Source of the DNA: Aeromonas aquatica
Lineage (GTDB): Bacteria; Pseudomonadota; Gammaproteobacteria; Enterobacterales; Aeromonadaceae
Direction of reading: 5' to 3'
Assembly (NCBI RefSeq): GCF_000764655.1
Contig: NZ_JRGL01000159.1
Span: forward strand, 1 to 59,968
DNA length: 59,968 nucleotides
In this document: one piece after another, positions 28,754 to 37,949 of the stretch
Layout: each line of letters starts with the position of its first letter
Numbering within the stretch: the first letter of the stretch is position 1
Position numbers and translations under genes: made by a program
Notes under the pieces: model-generated
Seen by the model: the letters and a program-made list of their open reading frames with translations, nothing else
Told to the model about the DNA's origin: nothing
Database searches by the model: none

Positions 28754-28841
28754 TAAAGAGCGCAATAAAGGGATCTTCCCTATCCCAAAATGGGTGCCTT
28801 GCGGTTAAACTGTGCGCCACGTCACAAAAAGTTCCGCGATC

Positions 28842-30260
28842 ATGCCCGTTCAGAACGCCAGAAAGATCCTGACCCAGTCCCTGCAACGGCTCGGCTATGC
28901 CCTGCTGCTGCCGGTCTCCATCCTGCCGCTGGCCGCCCTGCTCTATCGGCTCGGCCAGCCGGATGTGCTGGATCTGGCGGTGCTCTCCCTCGCCGGGCAG
29001 GCCCTGTTCAGCCAGATGCCGCTCATCTACGCGGTGGCCATCGCCTTCGGGCTGAGCCGGCAGGGACAAGGGGCACAGGCCCTGGCCGGGGCGGTCAACT
29101 TTCTGTTGCTGAGCTCGGCGCTGGGCACCCTCTGTCCCGGCCTGCATGCGGACATGATCTGCGGTCTGCTGGCGGGGCTGACCACGGCGCTGGTCTGCTC
29201 CTGGGCGCGCAGCCTGTCCCTCCCCGGCTGGCTGAGGGCGCTGCCGGAAGAGATCCCCGCCCTGCTGCTCTCGGCCCTGGCCTGCATGCTGCTGGTCATC
29301 CCGCTGGCGCTGATCTGGCCACTGCTGGAGCAGGGCATCAGCCTGATCGCCTCCGACCTGCTCACCACCCCCTTCGGCGCCTTCTGCTACGGCGTACTGA
29401 ACCGACTGCTGATCCCTCTCGGTTTGCACCAGGTGCTGGGCAGCCTCGTCGGCCTGGGCGAGAGCAACCTGCAGGCGCTGGCCGCCGCCCAGCCGCTGCA
29501 CGAAGGCTATGTGGCGGGACTCTATCCCGTCATCATGTTCGGTCTGCCGGGGGCCTGCTTCGCCATCTGGCTCCATCGTCAGCGCATGCACCGACTGCCA
29601 CAAGGGGGCCTGCTGCTCACCTTGGCCCTCACCTCGGCGCTGGTGGGGATCACCGAACCCATCGAGTTCCTGTTTGCCTTCACCGCCCCCTGGCTGTTTC
29701 TGGCCCACGCCCTGCTGACCGGGCTGTCGCTCGCCATCTGCAGCGGGCTGGGGATCAAGGTGGGCACCTACTTCTCCGCCGGGCTGCTGGATCTGGTGCT
29801 GAGCTACTCCACCGGCGAGCACAGCTTCTGGCTCATCCCCCTCGGCATCCTGTTCTTCGTCGCCTACGCCCTGCTGTTCTCCCAACTGCTGGAACACGCG
29901 CCCCTCAGCCTGCCGAGCAGGCCCCTCGCCGAGGTGCTGCCACGGCTGGCGAGCGTGGCCCCCACCGATCCGCAGATGCTGGCGATCCAGTACCTCAAGG
30001 TGCTGGGGGGCATGGACAATCTGCAGGCAATGAGCGTCTGCCTGACCCGCCTCAGCCTGCGGGTGCGTGACATGGCGCTGGTGGATCAACTTCGTCTGAC
30101 GAGCCTGGGTTGCCTCTCCTGGATAGCCCTGAACGAGCATCAGCTGGTGCTGGTGCTGGGCCCCAATGCCGGCTTGGTCGAGGGGCAGCTGCGCATGCTG
30201 GCCGATCGCCAGTCGGTCCCGCTCGGCTTCGAGCCCAACAAGGCCACCCTCAGCTTCTGA
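28842..30260 (+). CDS. PTS EIICB component, glucose/N-acetylglucosamine family
   Basis: A 472-residue membrane permease of the glucose-class phosphotransferase system. The EIIC part has about ten helices, an HQVLGSLVG segment and the substrate-binding signature VGITEPIEFLFAF. The C-terminal EIIB domain shows LGGMDNLQAMSVCLTRLSLRV, with the phosphorylated Cys at residue 400. There is no EIIA domain, so it would take phosphate from a separate EIIA-Glc (Crr). It is compact and rather diverged (GGMDN instead of GGKEN), so the sugar cannot be named. ATG at 28842 is chosen over an unusual start at 28812. Confidence 0.85.
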   Translation: MPVQNARKILTQSLQRLGYALLLPVSILPLAALLYRLGQPDVLDLAVLSLAGQALFSQMPLIYAVAIAFGLSRQGQGAQALAGAVNFLLLSSALGTLCPGLHADMICGLLAGLTTALVCSWARSLSLPGWLRALPEEIPALLLSALACMLLVIPLALIWPLLEQGISLIASDLLTTPFGAFCYGVLNRLLIPLGLHQVLGSLVGLGESNLQALAAAQPLHEGYVAGLYPVIMFGLPGACFAIWLHRQRMHRLPQGGLLLTLALTSALVGITEPIEFLFAFTAPWLFLAHALLTGLSLAICSGLGIKVGTYFSAGLLDLVLSYSTGEHSFWLIPLGILFFVAYALLFSQLLEHAPLSLPSRPLAEVLPRLASVAPTDPQMLAIQYLKVLGGMDNLQAMSVCLTRLSLRVRDMALVDQLRLTSLGCLSWIALNEHQLVLVLGPNAGLVEGQLRMLADRQSVPLGFEPNKATLSF

Positions 30261-30264
30261 CGAC

Positions 30265-31137
30265 TCAGGCGAAGGGCAGGCGGTCGGCGACAAAGTCCAT
30301 CAGCGAACGCAGGGCGGGGGCCAGGTGCTCCCGGCTCGGGTAGATGAGGTAAAACGGATTGGGCGGTATGGGGTGGTTCGGCAGCACCTTCTGCAGCCCC
30401 CCCCCGATCAGATCCTCCTGACAGACATGATCCGGCAACAGCGCTATGCCGCCACCGTTGAGGGCCAGCTCCCGCAGCGCCAGCAGGCTGTTGCTGATGC
30501 AGGCTCCCCGTGGGCGCCAGCCCCCCTCCTGCAGTGGCCACACCGGCAGCGCCGAATGTACCAGACAGGCGTGCCGTCCCAGCTCGCTCAGTTGCTGAGG
30601 CTCGCCATGCCGGCCCAGATAATCCGGCGCCGCCACCAGATGGCGCGCCACCTGGCCGATGCGCCGGCAGATGAGGCTGGAGTCTTTCAGCGGCGCCGCC
30701 CGCAGCGCCAGATCGTAACCCTCCCCCACCAGATCCAGCTGCTCGTCACTCAGGGTCAGCTCCAGCACCACCTCGGGATAGAGGGCACGAAACTCAGCCA
30801 AGATCTTGCCGAGCAGCAGGGTGCCGGTGGCCTCGGGGGCGGTGACCCTCACCCGGCCGGCCGGGGCTGTGCGCAGCCTGGCCATGGCCAGGTTGGCGCT
30901 GCGGGCCAGGGTCAGCAACCCCCGACAATGCTCCACATAGAGCTCCCCCTGCGGGGTCAGGCTGAGCCGGCGGGTGGTGCGCTGCAACAGGCGCACCCCC
31001 AGCTGGGATTCGAGGCGCGAGATCTTTTGGCTCACCGAGGACTTGGGCATGCCGAGCACCTCGGCAGCCCCGGTGAAGCTGCCCTGCTCCACTACGGTGG
31101 CGAACAGCCCCATCAACTCCAGTTCGACATTGTTCAT
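30265..31137 (-). CDS. LysR-family transcriptional regulator
   Basis: A 290-residue LTTR. The N-terminal helix-turn-helix (FATVVEQGSFTGAAEVLGMPKSSVSQKISRLE) is followed by the RRLSLTPQGELYVEHC wing and an effector domain with LLLGKILAEFRALYPEV and DLALRAAPL, the subgroup that often regulates adjacent oxidoreductases. It is divergent from the dehydrogenase at 31238, with a 17-bp inverted repeat between them. Its 3' end nearly abuts the convergent PTS gene. Confidence 0.93.
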   Translation of the reverse strand: MNNVELELMGLFATVVEQGSFTGAAEVLGMPKSSVSQKISRLESQLGVRLLQRTTRRLSLTPQGELYVEHCRGLLTLARSANLAMARLRTAPAGRVRVTAPEATGTLLLGKILAEFRALYPEVVLELTLSDEQLDLVGEGYDLALRAAPLKDSSLICRRIGQVARHLVAAPDYLGRHGEPQQLSELGRHACLVHSALPVWPLQEGGWRPRGACISNSLLALRELALNGGGIALLPDHVCQEDLIGGGLQKVLPNHPIPPNPFYLIYPSREHLAPALRSLMDFVADRLPFA

Positions 31138-31168
31138 ATATGCAAACAGTCTTTACCAATTACCCATC

Positions 31169-31185
31169 TTAATCGGAATAATTAA
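31169..31185. promoter_or_regulatory. LysR-type operator between the regulator and the dehydrogenase
   Basis: TTAAT-N7-ATTAA, a perfect 5-bp-arm inverted repeat of the T-N11-A class, lies midway in the 100-base divergent gap. It is the expected autoregulation and activation site. Confidence 0.55.
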
Positions 31186-31237
31186 CCAGACTAGACTCTC
31201 TGGCAATCCCACTCATCCCGATTTGAAAGGAATTGCC

Positions 31238-32254
31238 ATGAAAGCCATCGCCCTCACCCATTATCTGCCCAGCGATCACCCCCACTGCTTCATCGAGGCC
31301 GAGATCCCCACCCCGACCCCGGGCCCGCGGGATCTGCTGGTGCGGGTCAATGCCACCTCCATCAACCCGGTCGACACCAAGGTGCGCGCCCCCAAGGCCA
31401 AGGTGGAGCCGAGCCCCCGCGTGTTGGGGTGGGATGCGGTGGGGGAGGTCGTCGCCGTGGGCAGCGAGGTGACCCTGTTCAAGGCCGGCGACAGAGTCTG
31501 GTATGCCGGTGACATCAGCCGTCCCGGCAGCAACAGCGCCCTGCAGCTGGTGGACGAACGCATCACCGCCCTGGCCCCCACCAACTTAAGCGATCTCGAG
31601 GCCGCCGCCCTGCCCCTCACCGCCATCACCGCCTGGGAGGCGCTGTTCGATCGCATCGGCCTTCACCCTGAGAGCGAGGGCCGACTGCTCATCATCGGCG
31701 GCGCCGGCGGCGTCGGCTCCATCGCCATCCAGCTGGCTCGCCAACTCACCAGGATGGAGGTGATCGCCACCGCCTCACGGCCGGAGACCCGTGACTGGTG
31801 CCTGGCCATGGGCGCCCACCAGGTGGTGAGTCATCACAACCTGCAGGCGGAGCTGGCGGGGCTTGGCATCAGCCAGCTCGACGCCATCTTCTGCACCAAC
31901 GCCACCGAGCAGCACTGGAGCGCCATGGCGAACCTCATTCGTCCGTTCGGCCACATCTGCACCATCGCCGAGTCCAACGAGCCCTGGGATCTCGGCCTGC
32001 TTAAGCCCAAGAGCGCCACCTTCAGCCAGGAGTTCATGTTCACCCGCTCCCTGTTCCAGACCCCGGACATGATAGAGCAGCACCATCTGCTCGGCCGGGT
32101 CGCCGCGCTGCTGGATGACGGCACGCTCAAGACCACGCTCACCAGGACGCTCCCCGCGCTGACACCGATGAGCCTGGCGCAGGCCCATCGCGAGGTAGAG
32201 GCCGGCAACATGGTCGGCAAGCTGGTGATCGACATGAGTGGCTTTGCGGACTAA
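31238..32254 (+). CDS. Zinc-type alcohol dehydrogenase-like (MDR/quinone oxidoreductase family) protein
   Basis: A 338-residue medium-chain dehydrogenase/reductase. N-terminal GroES-like part: NATSINPVDTKVR and VLGWDAVGEVVAVGSEV. NADPH Rossmann motif IIGGAGGVGSIAIQLARQL near residue 150. The catalytic-zinc Cys/His pair of classical alcohol dehydrogenases is not evident, which fits the zinc-free quinone reductase-like subgroup. Probably reduces an electrophilic carbonyl or quinone. AAAGGA precedes the ATG. Divergent from, and likely controlled by, the LysR gene. Confidence 0.9.
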   Translation: MKAIALTHYLPSDHPHCFIEAEIPTPTPGPRDLLVRVNATSINPVDTKVRAPKAKVEPSPRVLGWDAVGEVVAVGSEVTLFKAGDRVWYAGDISRPGSNSALQLVDERITALAPTNLSDLEAAALPLTAITAWEALFDRIGLHPESEGRLLIIGGAGGVGSIAIQLARQLTRMEVIATASRPETRDWCLAMGAHQVVSHHNLQAELAGLGISQLDAIFCTNATEQHWSAMANLIRPFGHICTIAESNEPWDLGLLKPKSATFSQEFMFTRSLFQTPDMIEQHHLLGRVAALLDDGTLKTTLTRTLPALTPMSLAQAHREVEAGNMVGKLVIDMSGFAD

Positions 32255-32372
32255 TACCTTAGGGGTAAAAAATGCACCATCATGGGGTGAACTCACCAGC
32301 GGCAGGCCCCAAGAGTGCACAGCGTCATCGGGAATAAGTGGCCATCAGCCGGCATCATCCCGGAAAACCGAT

Positions 32373-32400
32373 AAAAAGAGGCCATCCCGCCGGGATGGCC
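32373..32400 (-). terminator. Minus-oriented terminator without a matching gene
   Basis: GGCCATCCCG pairs with CGGGATGGCC (32380-32400), and the minus strand continues with CTCTTTTTA. In the plus direction no T tract follows, so it may only weakly end the dehydrogenase transcript. Confidence 0.55.
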
Positions 32401-32534
32401 CTGAATACCTGAACGTTGGGATAACAATCACACACATATCCTTATGCAGGACAGAGTTGCTTTTGCAGCTTGCGTGCCAGACTCCGCTTTTCCCCTAAAA
32501 ATTCTCCACGCACCCCACTATTTTTTCTCGCCCA

Positions 32535-32559
32535 TAAAAAAAGCCACCCTAAGGTGGCT
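32535..32559 (-). terminator. Second minus-oriented terminator, candidate sRNA end
   Basis: AGCCACC (32542-32548) pairs with GGTGGCT (32553-32559). On the minus strand it is followed by T7. A transcript starting near 32620-32750 on the minus strand would end here and could be a small RNA antisense to the prmA leader. Confidence 0.5.
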
Positions 32560-32635
32560 GAAAAGATGACGGAACTTTCATAGAGCAAAGCATTCAGCGG
32601 GAACAGGTTGCTTCCCGTCACCCAAGGAGAAATAC

Positions 32636-32809
32636 ATGAATCGTGCCAACTTGGCAGAATCACCTTCCTCCGACCTGTGCCATGGGCAAACCACGACAGC
32701 ACAGGCCCATGATGATAGACTCCCGCGGTTTCACATTTATGAAGAGTCGACCCCATGCCCTGGATACAAATTCGAATCAACGCCACCGCCAAGACCGCGG
32801 ACAAGGTGA
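32636..32809 (+). CDS. Possible upstream ORF overlapping the prmA start
   Basis: ATG at 32636 has an excellent AAGGAG six bases upstream and opens a 57-codon frame ([14 protein letters not shown]...) that ends 55 bases inside prmA in another frame. The prmA ATG has only a weak ribosome site. This could be a translated leader controlling prmA, or chance. The peptide resembles no family I know. Confidence 0.3.
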   Translation: MNRANLAESPSSDLCHGQTTTAQAHDDRLPRFHIYEESTPCPGYKFESTPPPRPRTR

Positions 32810-33633
32810 GCAACATGCTGCTGGGGCGTGGAGCCCAGGCCGTGACCTTTATGGATGCCCAGGATGTGCCCGTCTACGAGCCCCTGCCCGGTGAGACGCC
32901 GCTCTGGGGCGAGACCGAGGTGATGGGGCTGTTCGACGCCGAAACCGATCCGGCGCCCACCATCGCCTTCTTCCAGCAGATCTTCGGCGAAGACGTGGGC
33001 TACAAGGTCGAGCAGCTGGAAGACAAGGACTGGGTGCGCGAGTGGATGGATCACTTCCACCCCATGCAGTTCGGCGAACGGCTCTGGATCTGCCCGAGCT
33101 GGCGCGATGTGCCCAACCCGGACGCGGTCAACGTCATGCTGGATCCGGGCCTGGCGTTCGGCACCGGCACCCACCCCACCACGGCGCTCTGCCTGCAGTG
33201 GCTGGACGGGCTGGATCTGGCCGGCAAGACGGTGGTCGACTTCGGTTGCGGCTCCGGCATCCTCGGCATCGCCGCCCTGAAACTGGGCGCGGCCCGGGTC
33301 ATCGGCATCGACATCGATCCCCAAGCCATCCAGGCCAGCCATGACAACGCCGAGCGCAACGGCGTCGCCGGCCAGATCGAGCTCTACCTGCCGGCGGATC
33401 AGCCTCAAGGAGTGGAGGCGGACGTCGTTGTGGCCAACATCCTGGCCGGCCCGCTGCGGGAGCTGGCGCCGCTCATCGCCGGCCACGGCAAGCCCGGCAG
33501 CCTGATGGCCCTGTCCGGCGTGCTGGAGAGCCAGGCCCCCGAGCTGGAGACCATCTATGGTCAGTGGTTCGACATGGACCCGACTGCCGTCAAAGAGGAG
33601 TGGTGCCGCCTGTCAGGTCGCAAACACGGCTGA
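32755..33633 (+). CDS. prmA: Ribosomal protein L11 methyltransferase
   Basis: A 292-residue SAM-dependent enzyme that trimethylates L11. The N-terminal substrate domain begins [18 protein letters not shown] as in E. coli. The methyltransferase domain has [20 protein letters not shown], the SAM motif [30 protein letters not shown] and the catalytic-type [15 protein letters not shown]. Full length. Its last codons and stop are repeated imperfectly just downstream. The usual dusB-fis partners are not adjacent here. Confidence 0.97.
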   Translation: MPWIQIRINATAKTADKVSNMLLGRGAQAVTFMDAQDVPVYEPLPGETPLWGETEVMGLFDAETDPAPTIAFFQQIFGEDVGYKVEQLEDKDWVREWMDHFHPMQFGERLWICPSWRDVPNPDAVNVMLDPGLAFGTGTHPTTALCLQWLDGLDLAGKTVVDFGCGSGILGIAALKLGAARVIGIDIDPQAIQASHDNAERNGVAGQIELYLPADQPQGVEADVVVANILAGPLRELAPLIAGHGKPGSLMALSGVLESQAPELETIYGQWFDMDPTAVKEEWCRLSGRKHG

Positions 33634-33661
33634 TCATCGGCACGGCAGTTGCCGGCACAGC

Positions 33662-33692
33662 GGTCGTAAACACGACTGGTCATCAGCGCGGC
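33662..33692 (+). repeat. Degenerate copy of the prmA 3' end
   Basis: The 31 bases at 33662-33692 match 33616-33646, the last prmA codons plus the stop region, at 26 positions, with a 46-base offset. In the prmA frame the copy would read GRKHDWSSAR against the real GRKHG-stop. It lies before the terminator. Confidence 0.65.
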
Positions 33693-33708
33693 CAAGCGCC
33701 ATATCGAA

Positions 33709-33741
33709 CAACAAGGGCACCCCAGGGTGCCCTTGTTGTTT
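33709..33741 (+). terminator. Terminator of prmA
   Basis: CAACAAGGGCAC pairs with GTGCCCTTGTTG (33727-33738), followed by TTTCTC; strong bidirectional stem. Confidence 0.85.
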
Positions 33742-33915
33742 CTCACACTGTTTTTCACTCCTTTCCGAACCGTCCCCTATCTCCTTCACCGACATGCCAG
33801 CACTGGGCGCAGCTTCACTCTTCTTGCTGCCGTCTGGGGGTAAAATGGCTCTCCCCCCGATGGGCCTGCGAGGGCGCATCCACCAACCACCACGACCACG
33901 ACCATAGAGATCACC

Positions 33916-34479
33916 ATGAGCAACTATCAGAAGATGATCAGCAGCCAGCCCTACAACTGCATGGCCCCCGAACTGGATGAGATACGCCGGGAGACGGCCC
34001 GCCTCTATCGCCGTTTCAACAAGGCCGATGAGGAGGAAGAACAGCAGATCCTGCTGCAAGCGCTGGTGGGCGAGCTGGCGGAAGGGGCCTTCATCTGCCC
34101 GCCGTTCTACTGCACCTATGGTCGCCATGTCAGCCTAGGCACCGGCACCTACGTCAACATGGGGGCGACCTTCCTGGATAACGCGCCGATCCGCATCGGG
34201 GCCAACGTCATGATAGGGCCGAACGTGCAGATCTATACCGCCGCCCACGCCCTGGAGGCCGACGCACGCATCCAAGGGGTGGAGACGGCGCTGCCGGTCA
34301 CCATAGAGGACAGGGTCTGGATAGGGGGCGGCGCCATCCTGCTGCCCGGCGTCACCATAGGGCGGGACGCCATCGTCGGCGCAGGCTCGGTCGTGACCAA
34401 GGACGTACCGGCCGGCGCCCGGGTGGTGGGCAATCCGGCCCGCATCCTGCCCGCCAAGGCAACAACGCCAGTGACCTAG
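33916..34479 (+). CDS. maa: Maltose O-acetyltransferase family protein (LbH hexapeptide repeats)
   Basis: A 187-residue acetyl-CoA-dependent sugar acetyltransferase. N-terminal helical cap (NCMAPELDEIRRETARLYRRFN) followed by a left-handed beta helix with isoleucine-patch repeats: IGANVMIGPNVQIYTAAHALEAD (catalytic His in the AAH motif), then IEDRVWIGGGAILLPGVTIG and VGAGSVVTKDVPAG, and the end VVGNPARIL. Maa, NodL and LacA share this layout, so the acceptor sugar is uncertain. Confidence 0.85.
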   Translation: MSNYQKMISSQPYNCMAPELDEIRRETARLYRRFNKADEEEEQQILLQALVGELAEGAFICPPFYCTYGRHVSLGTGTYVNMGATFLDNAPIRIGANVMIGPNVQIYTAAHALEADARIQGVETALPVTIEDRVWIGGGAILLPGVTIGRDAIVGAGSVVTKDVPAGARVVGNPARILPAKATTPVT

Positions 34480-34499
34480 ATGAACAGGCCAAAAGCCGC

Positions 34500-34641
34500 C
34501 CATAAAAATAAAGCCCAATGTCATGAGCCACATTGGACTGTAAAAAGGGGCTGCCGGATGCCAGGGACACAGGTCAAAAAACGTCCATAAAAATAAAGCC
34601 CAATGTCATCAAGACGTTGGGCTGTAAAAAGGTGCTACGGA
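34500..34641. repeat. Two copies of a ~58-bp hairpin element
   Basis: The element at 34500-34558 recurs at 34585-34641, 85 bases later, with long shared blocks (CCATAAAAATAAAGCCCAAT and GTAAAAAGG). Each copy forms a hairpin from AGCCCAA and its complement and, on the minus strand, is followed by TTATTTTTATGG, like a terminator. They lie between the convergent maa-like gene and ydjA. Confidence 0.75.
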
Positions 34642-34844
34642 ATTGCGACTCTCATCGCAGAATATTAGAAGGGGTCACCTTCTAAACTGGCAAAGGAATA
34701 ATAACGGGGCGCAAACGTTTTACGTAGCGTAATCGACCAGGATTGAGAACAGCCTCTCACTATTCAAAAAATTCCCCACCAGCCCCTTTCTCCCCCTTGG
34801 CAAGTTCGCATTTTTCAGTACAGCCTGATGAGAATATCACCAAA
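34642..34844. other. AT-rich intergenic stretch
   Basis: About 200 bases downstream of the paired hairpin elements and before the ydjA terminator. I see no ORF, promoter or further repeat that I can support. Confidence 0.3.
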
Positions 34845-34878
34845 GACAAAAAGCCCTGATAAATCAGGGCTTTTTGTC
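34845..34878 (-). terminator. Terminator of ydjA
   Basis: A near-perfect inverted repeat: GACAAAAAGCCCTGAT pairs with its complement across two bases. A and T runs on the flanks make it bidirectional. Confidence 0.85.
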
Positions 34879-34892
34879 ATAAATCGGGTATT

Positions 34893-35441
34893 TTAGAAGC
34901 GCCGGATAAATTCGTTCAGGGGCAATTCACGCAACTTGCGCGCCTCCAGCATGGGGGTGCCCAGGTAGAGGAAGCCCACCAGCTGATCCTCCTCGGCCAG
35001 CCCCAGCCCGGCGTTGATATGCTCGTCGAAGATAAACCAGCCGGAGCGCCAGATGCCGTTGAAGCCCTGGGCCTGGGCCGCCATCTGCATCGCCATCAGG
35101 GCGCAACCGGCGGAGAGCTCCTGCTCCAGCTTGGGCACCTTGAAGTGGGCCTGATAGCGGGTCGCCACGGCCACCAGCAGCGGAGCCCGCAGCGGCGCGG
35201 CACGGCTCTTCTCGATGCTCTCCTCGTCTTCGCCACGGGCACGGGCCGCCTCGGCCAGCAAATCCCCAAGGCGCTCCCGTCCCTCCCCCTCAAACAGGAT
35301 GAACTGCCAGGGCGTCAGGGTGCCGTGATCCGGTGCCCGCAGCCCCGCCTTGAGGATGTTGTCGAGCACCTCGCCGCTCGGGGCCGGGGTGGTCAGGCGG
35401 CCACAGGAGTGGCGGTTCAGTAACAGGTTGAGGGCATCCAT
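34893..35441 (-). CDS. ydjA: Nitroreductase family NAD(P)H oxidoreductase, YdjA type
   Basis: A 182-residue FMN-binding reductase. It tracks E. coli YdjA closely: MDALNLLLNRHSCGRL, PAPSGEVLDNILKAGLRAPDHG, PWQFILFEGEGRERLGDLL, and the C-terminal FLYLGTP. The very short loop set (about 180 residues) is characteristic of this minimal nitroreductase. Natural substrate unknown. It lies near sppA and ansA, as in E. coli. Confidence 0.92.
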   Translation of the reverse strand: MDALNLLLNRHSCGRLTTPAPSGEVLDNILKAGLRAPDHGTLTPWQFILFEGEGRERLGDLLAEAARARGEDEESIEKSRAAPLRAPLLVAVATRYQAHFKVPKLEQELSAGCALMAMQMAAQAQGFNGIWRSGWFIFDEHINAGLGLAEEDQLVGFLYLGTPMLEARKLRELPLNEFIRRF

Positions 35442-35544
35442 GGGCGACTCCGTGTATGAGGCAAGAAAGCGGGGCTATGAGGCGCTACCCTAGCACAGCC
35501 AGGAGACGTCGCAAAGGCGCCCCGGCTGAGCCGGTTAGAAAGAA

Positions 35545-35569
35545 TAAACCCCTGGCTGGCAGGGGTTTA
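35545..35569 (-). terminator. Terminator of fadH
   Basis: TAAACCCCTG (35545-35554) pairs with CAGGGGTTTA (35560-35569); on the minus strand TTCTTTC follows. Confidence 0.75.
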
Positions 35570-35593
35570 TCGCTATATCCGTTGCATTTTTGG

Positions 35594-37728
<2,135 letters not shown>

Positions 37729-37949
37729 AGGGCCTCCAGTTAATTTTTTGTTATCAAACTGAGGCTAGAGTAAAGAATCGAAATTTCTTTTTCAAACAAA
37801 TGTTTGGACATTTTTTCGGCGAACAGCCGTGTTCCGAAGAGAGGGTAGCGGATCGCACTGGCGATCGAACCCAGGCGGAAATGGCAATTGACACTCCATC
37901 TGGTTAATAATGGCGTTTCTCTACCCATTAACAGGGCGATAACGCGGCT
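37729..37949. promoter_or_regulatory. Divergent promoter region of fadH and sppA
   Basis: AT-rich DNA between the fadH leader and sppA. A TTGACA at about 37887 could be the sppA -35 element, with no clear -10 at proper spacing. FadR-type operators were looked for but not convincingly seen. Confidence 0.35.

Larger units (their letters stand above)
32255..32635. other. Intergenic region between the dehydrogenase and prmA
   Basis: No convincing protein gene. It contains two hairpins that look like terminators for the minus strand (listed separately), although no minus-strand gene ends there. A minus-strand frame of 124 codons (32442-32816) runs through it but has no family features. Confidence 0.5.

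Noticed and set aside
32442..32816. 124-codon minus-strand ORF over the prmA leader
   Set aside because: No family features, overlaps prmA's start antisense, and the translation is not protein-like in composition.
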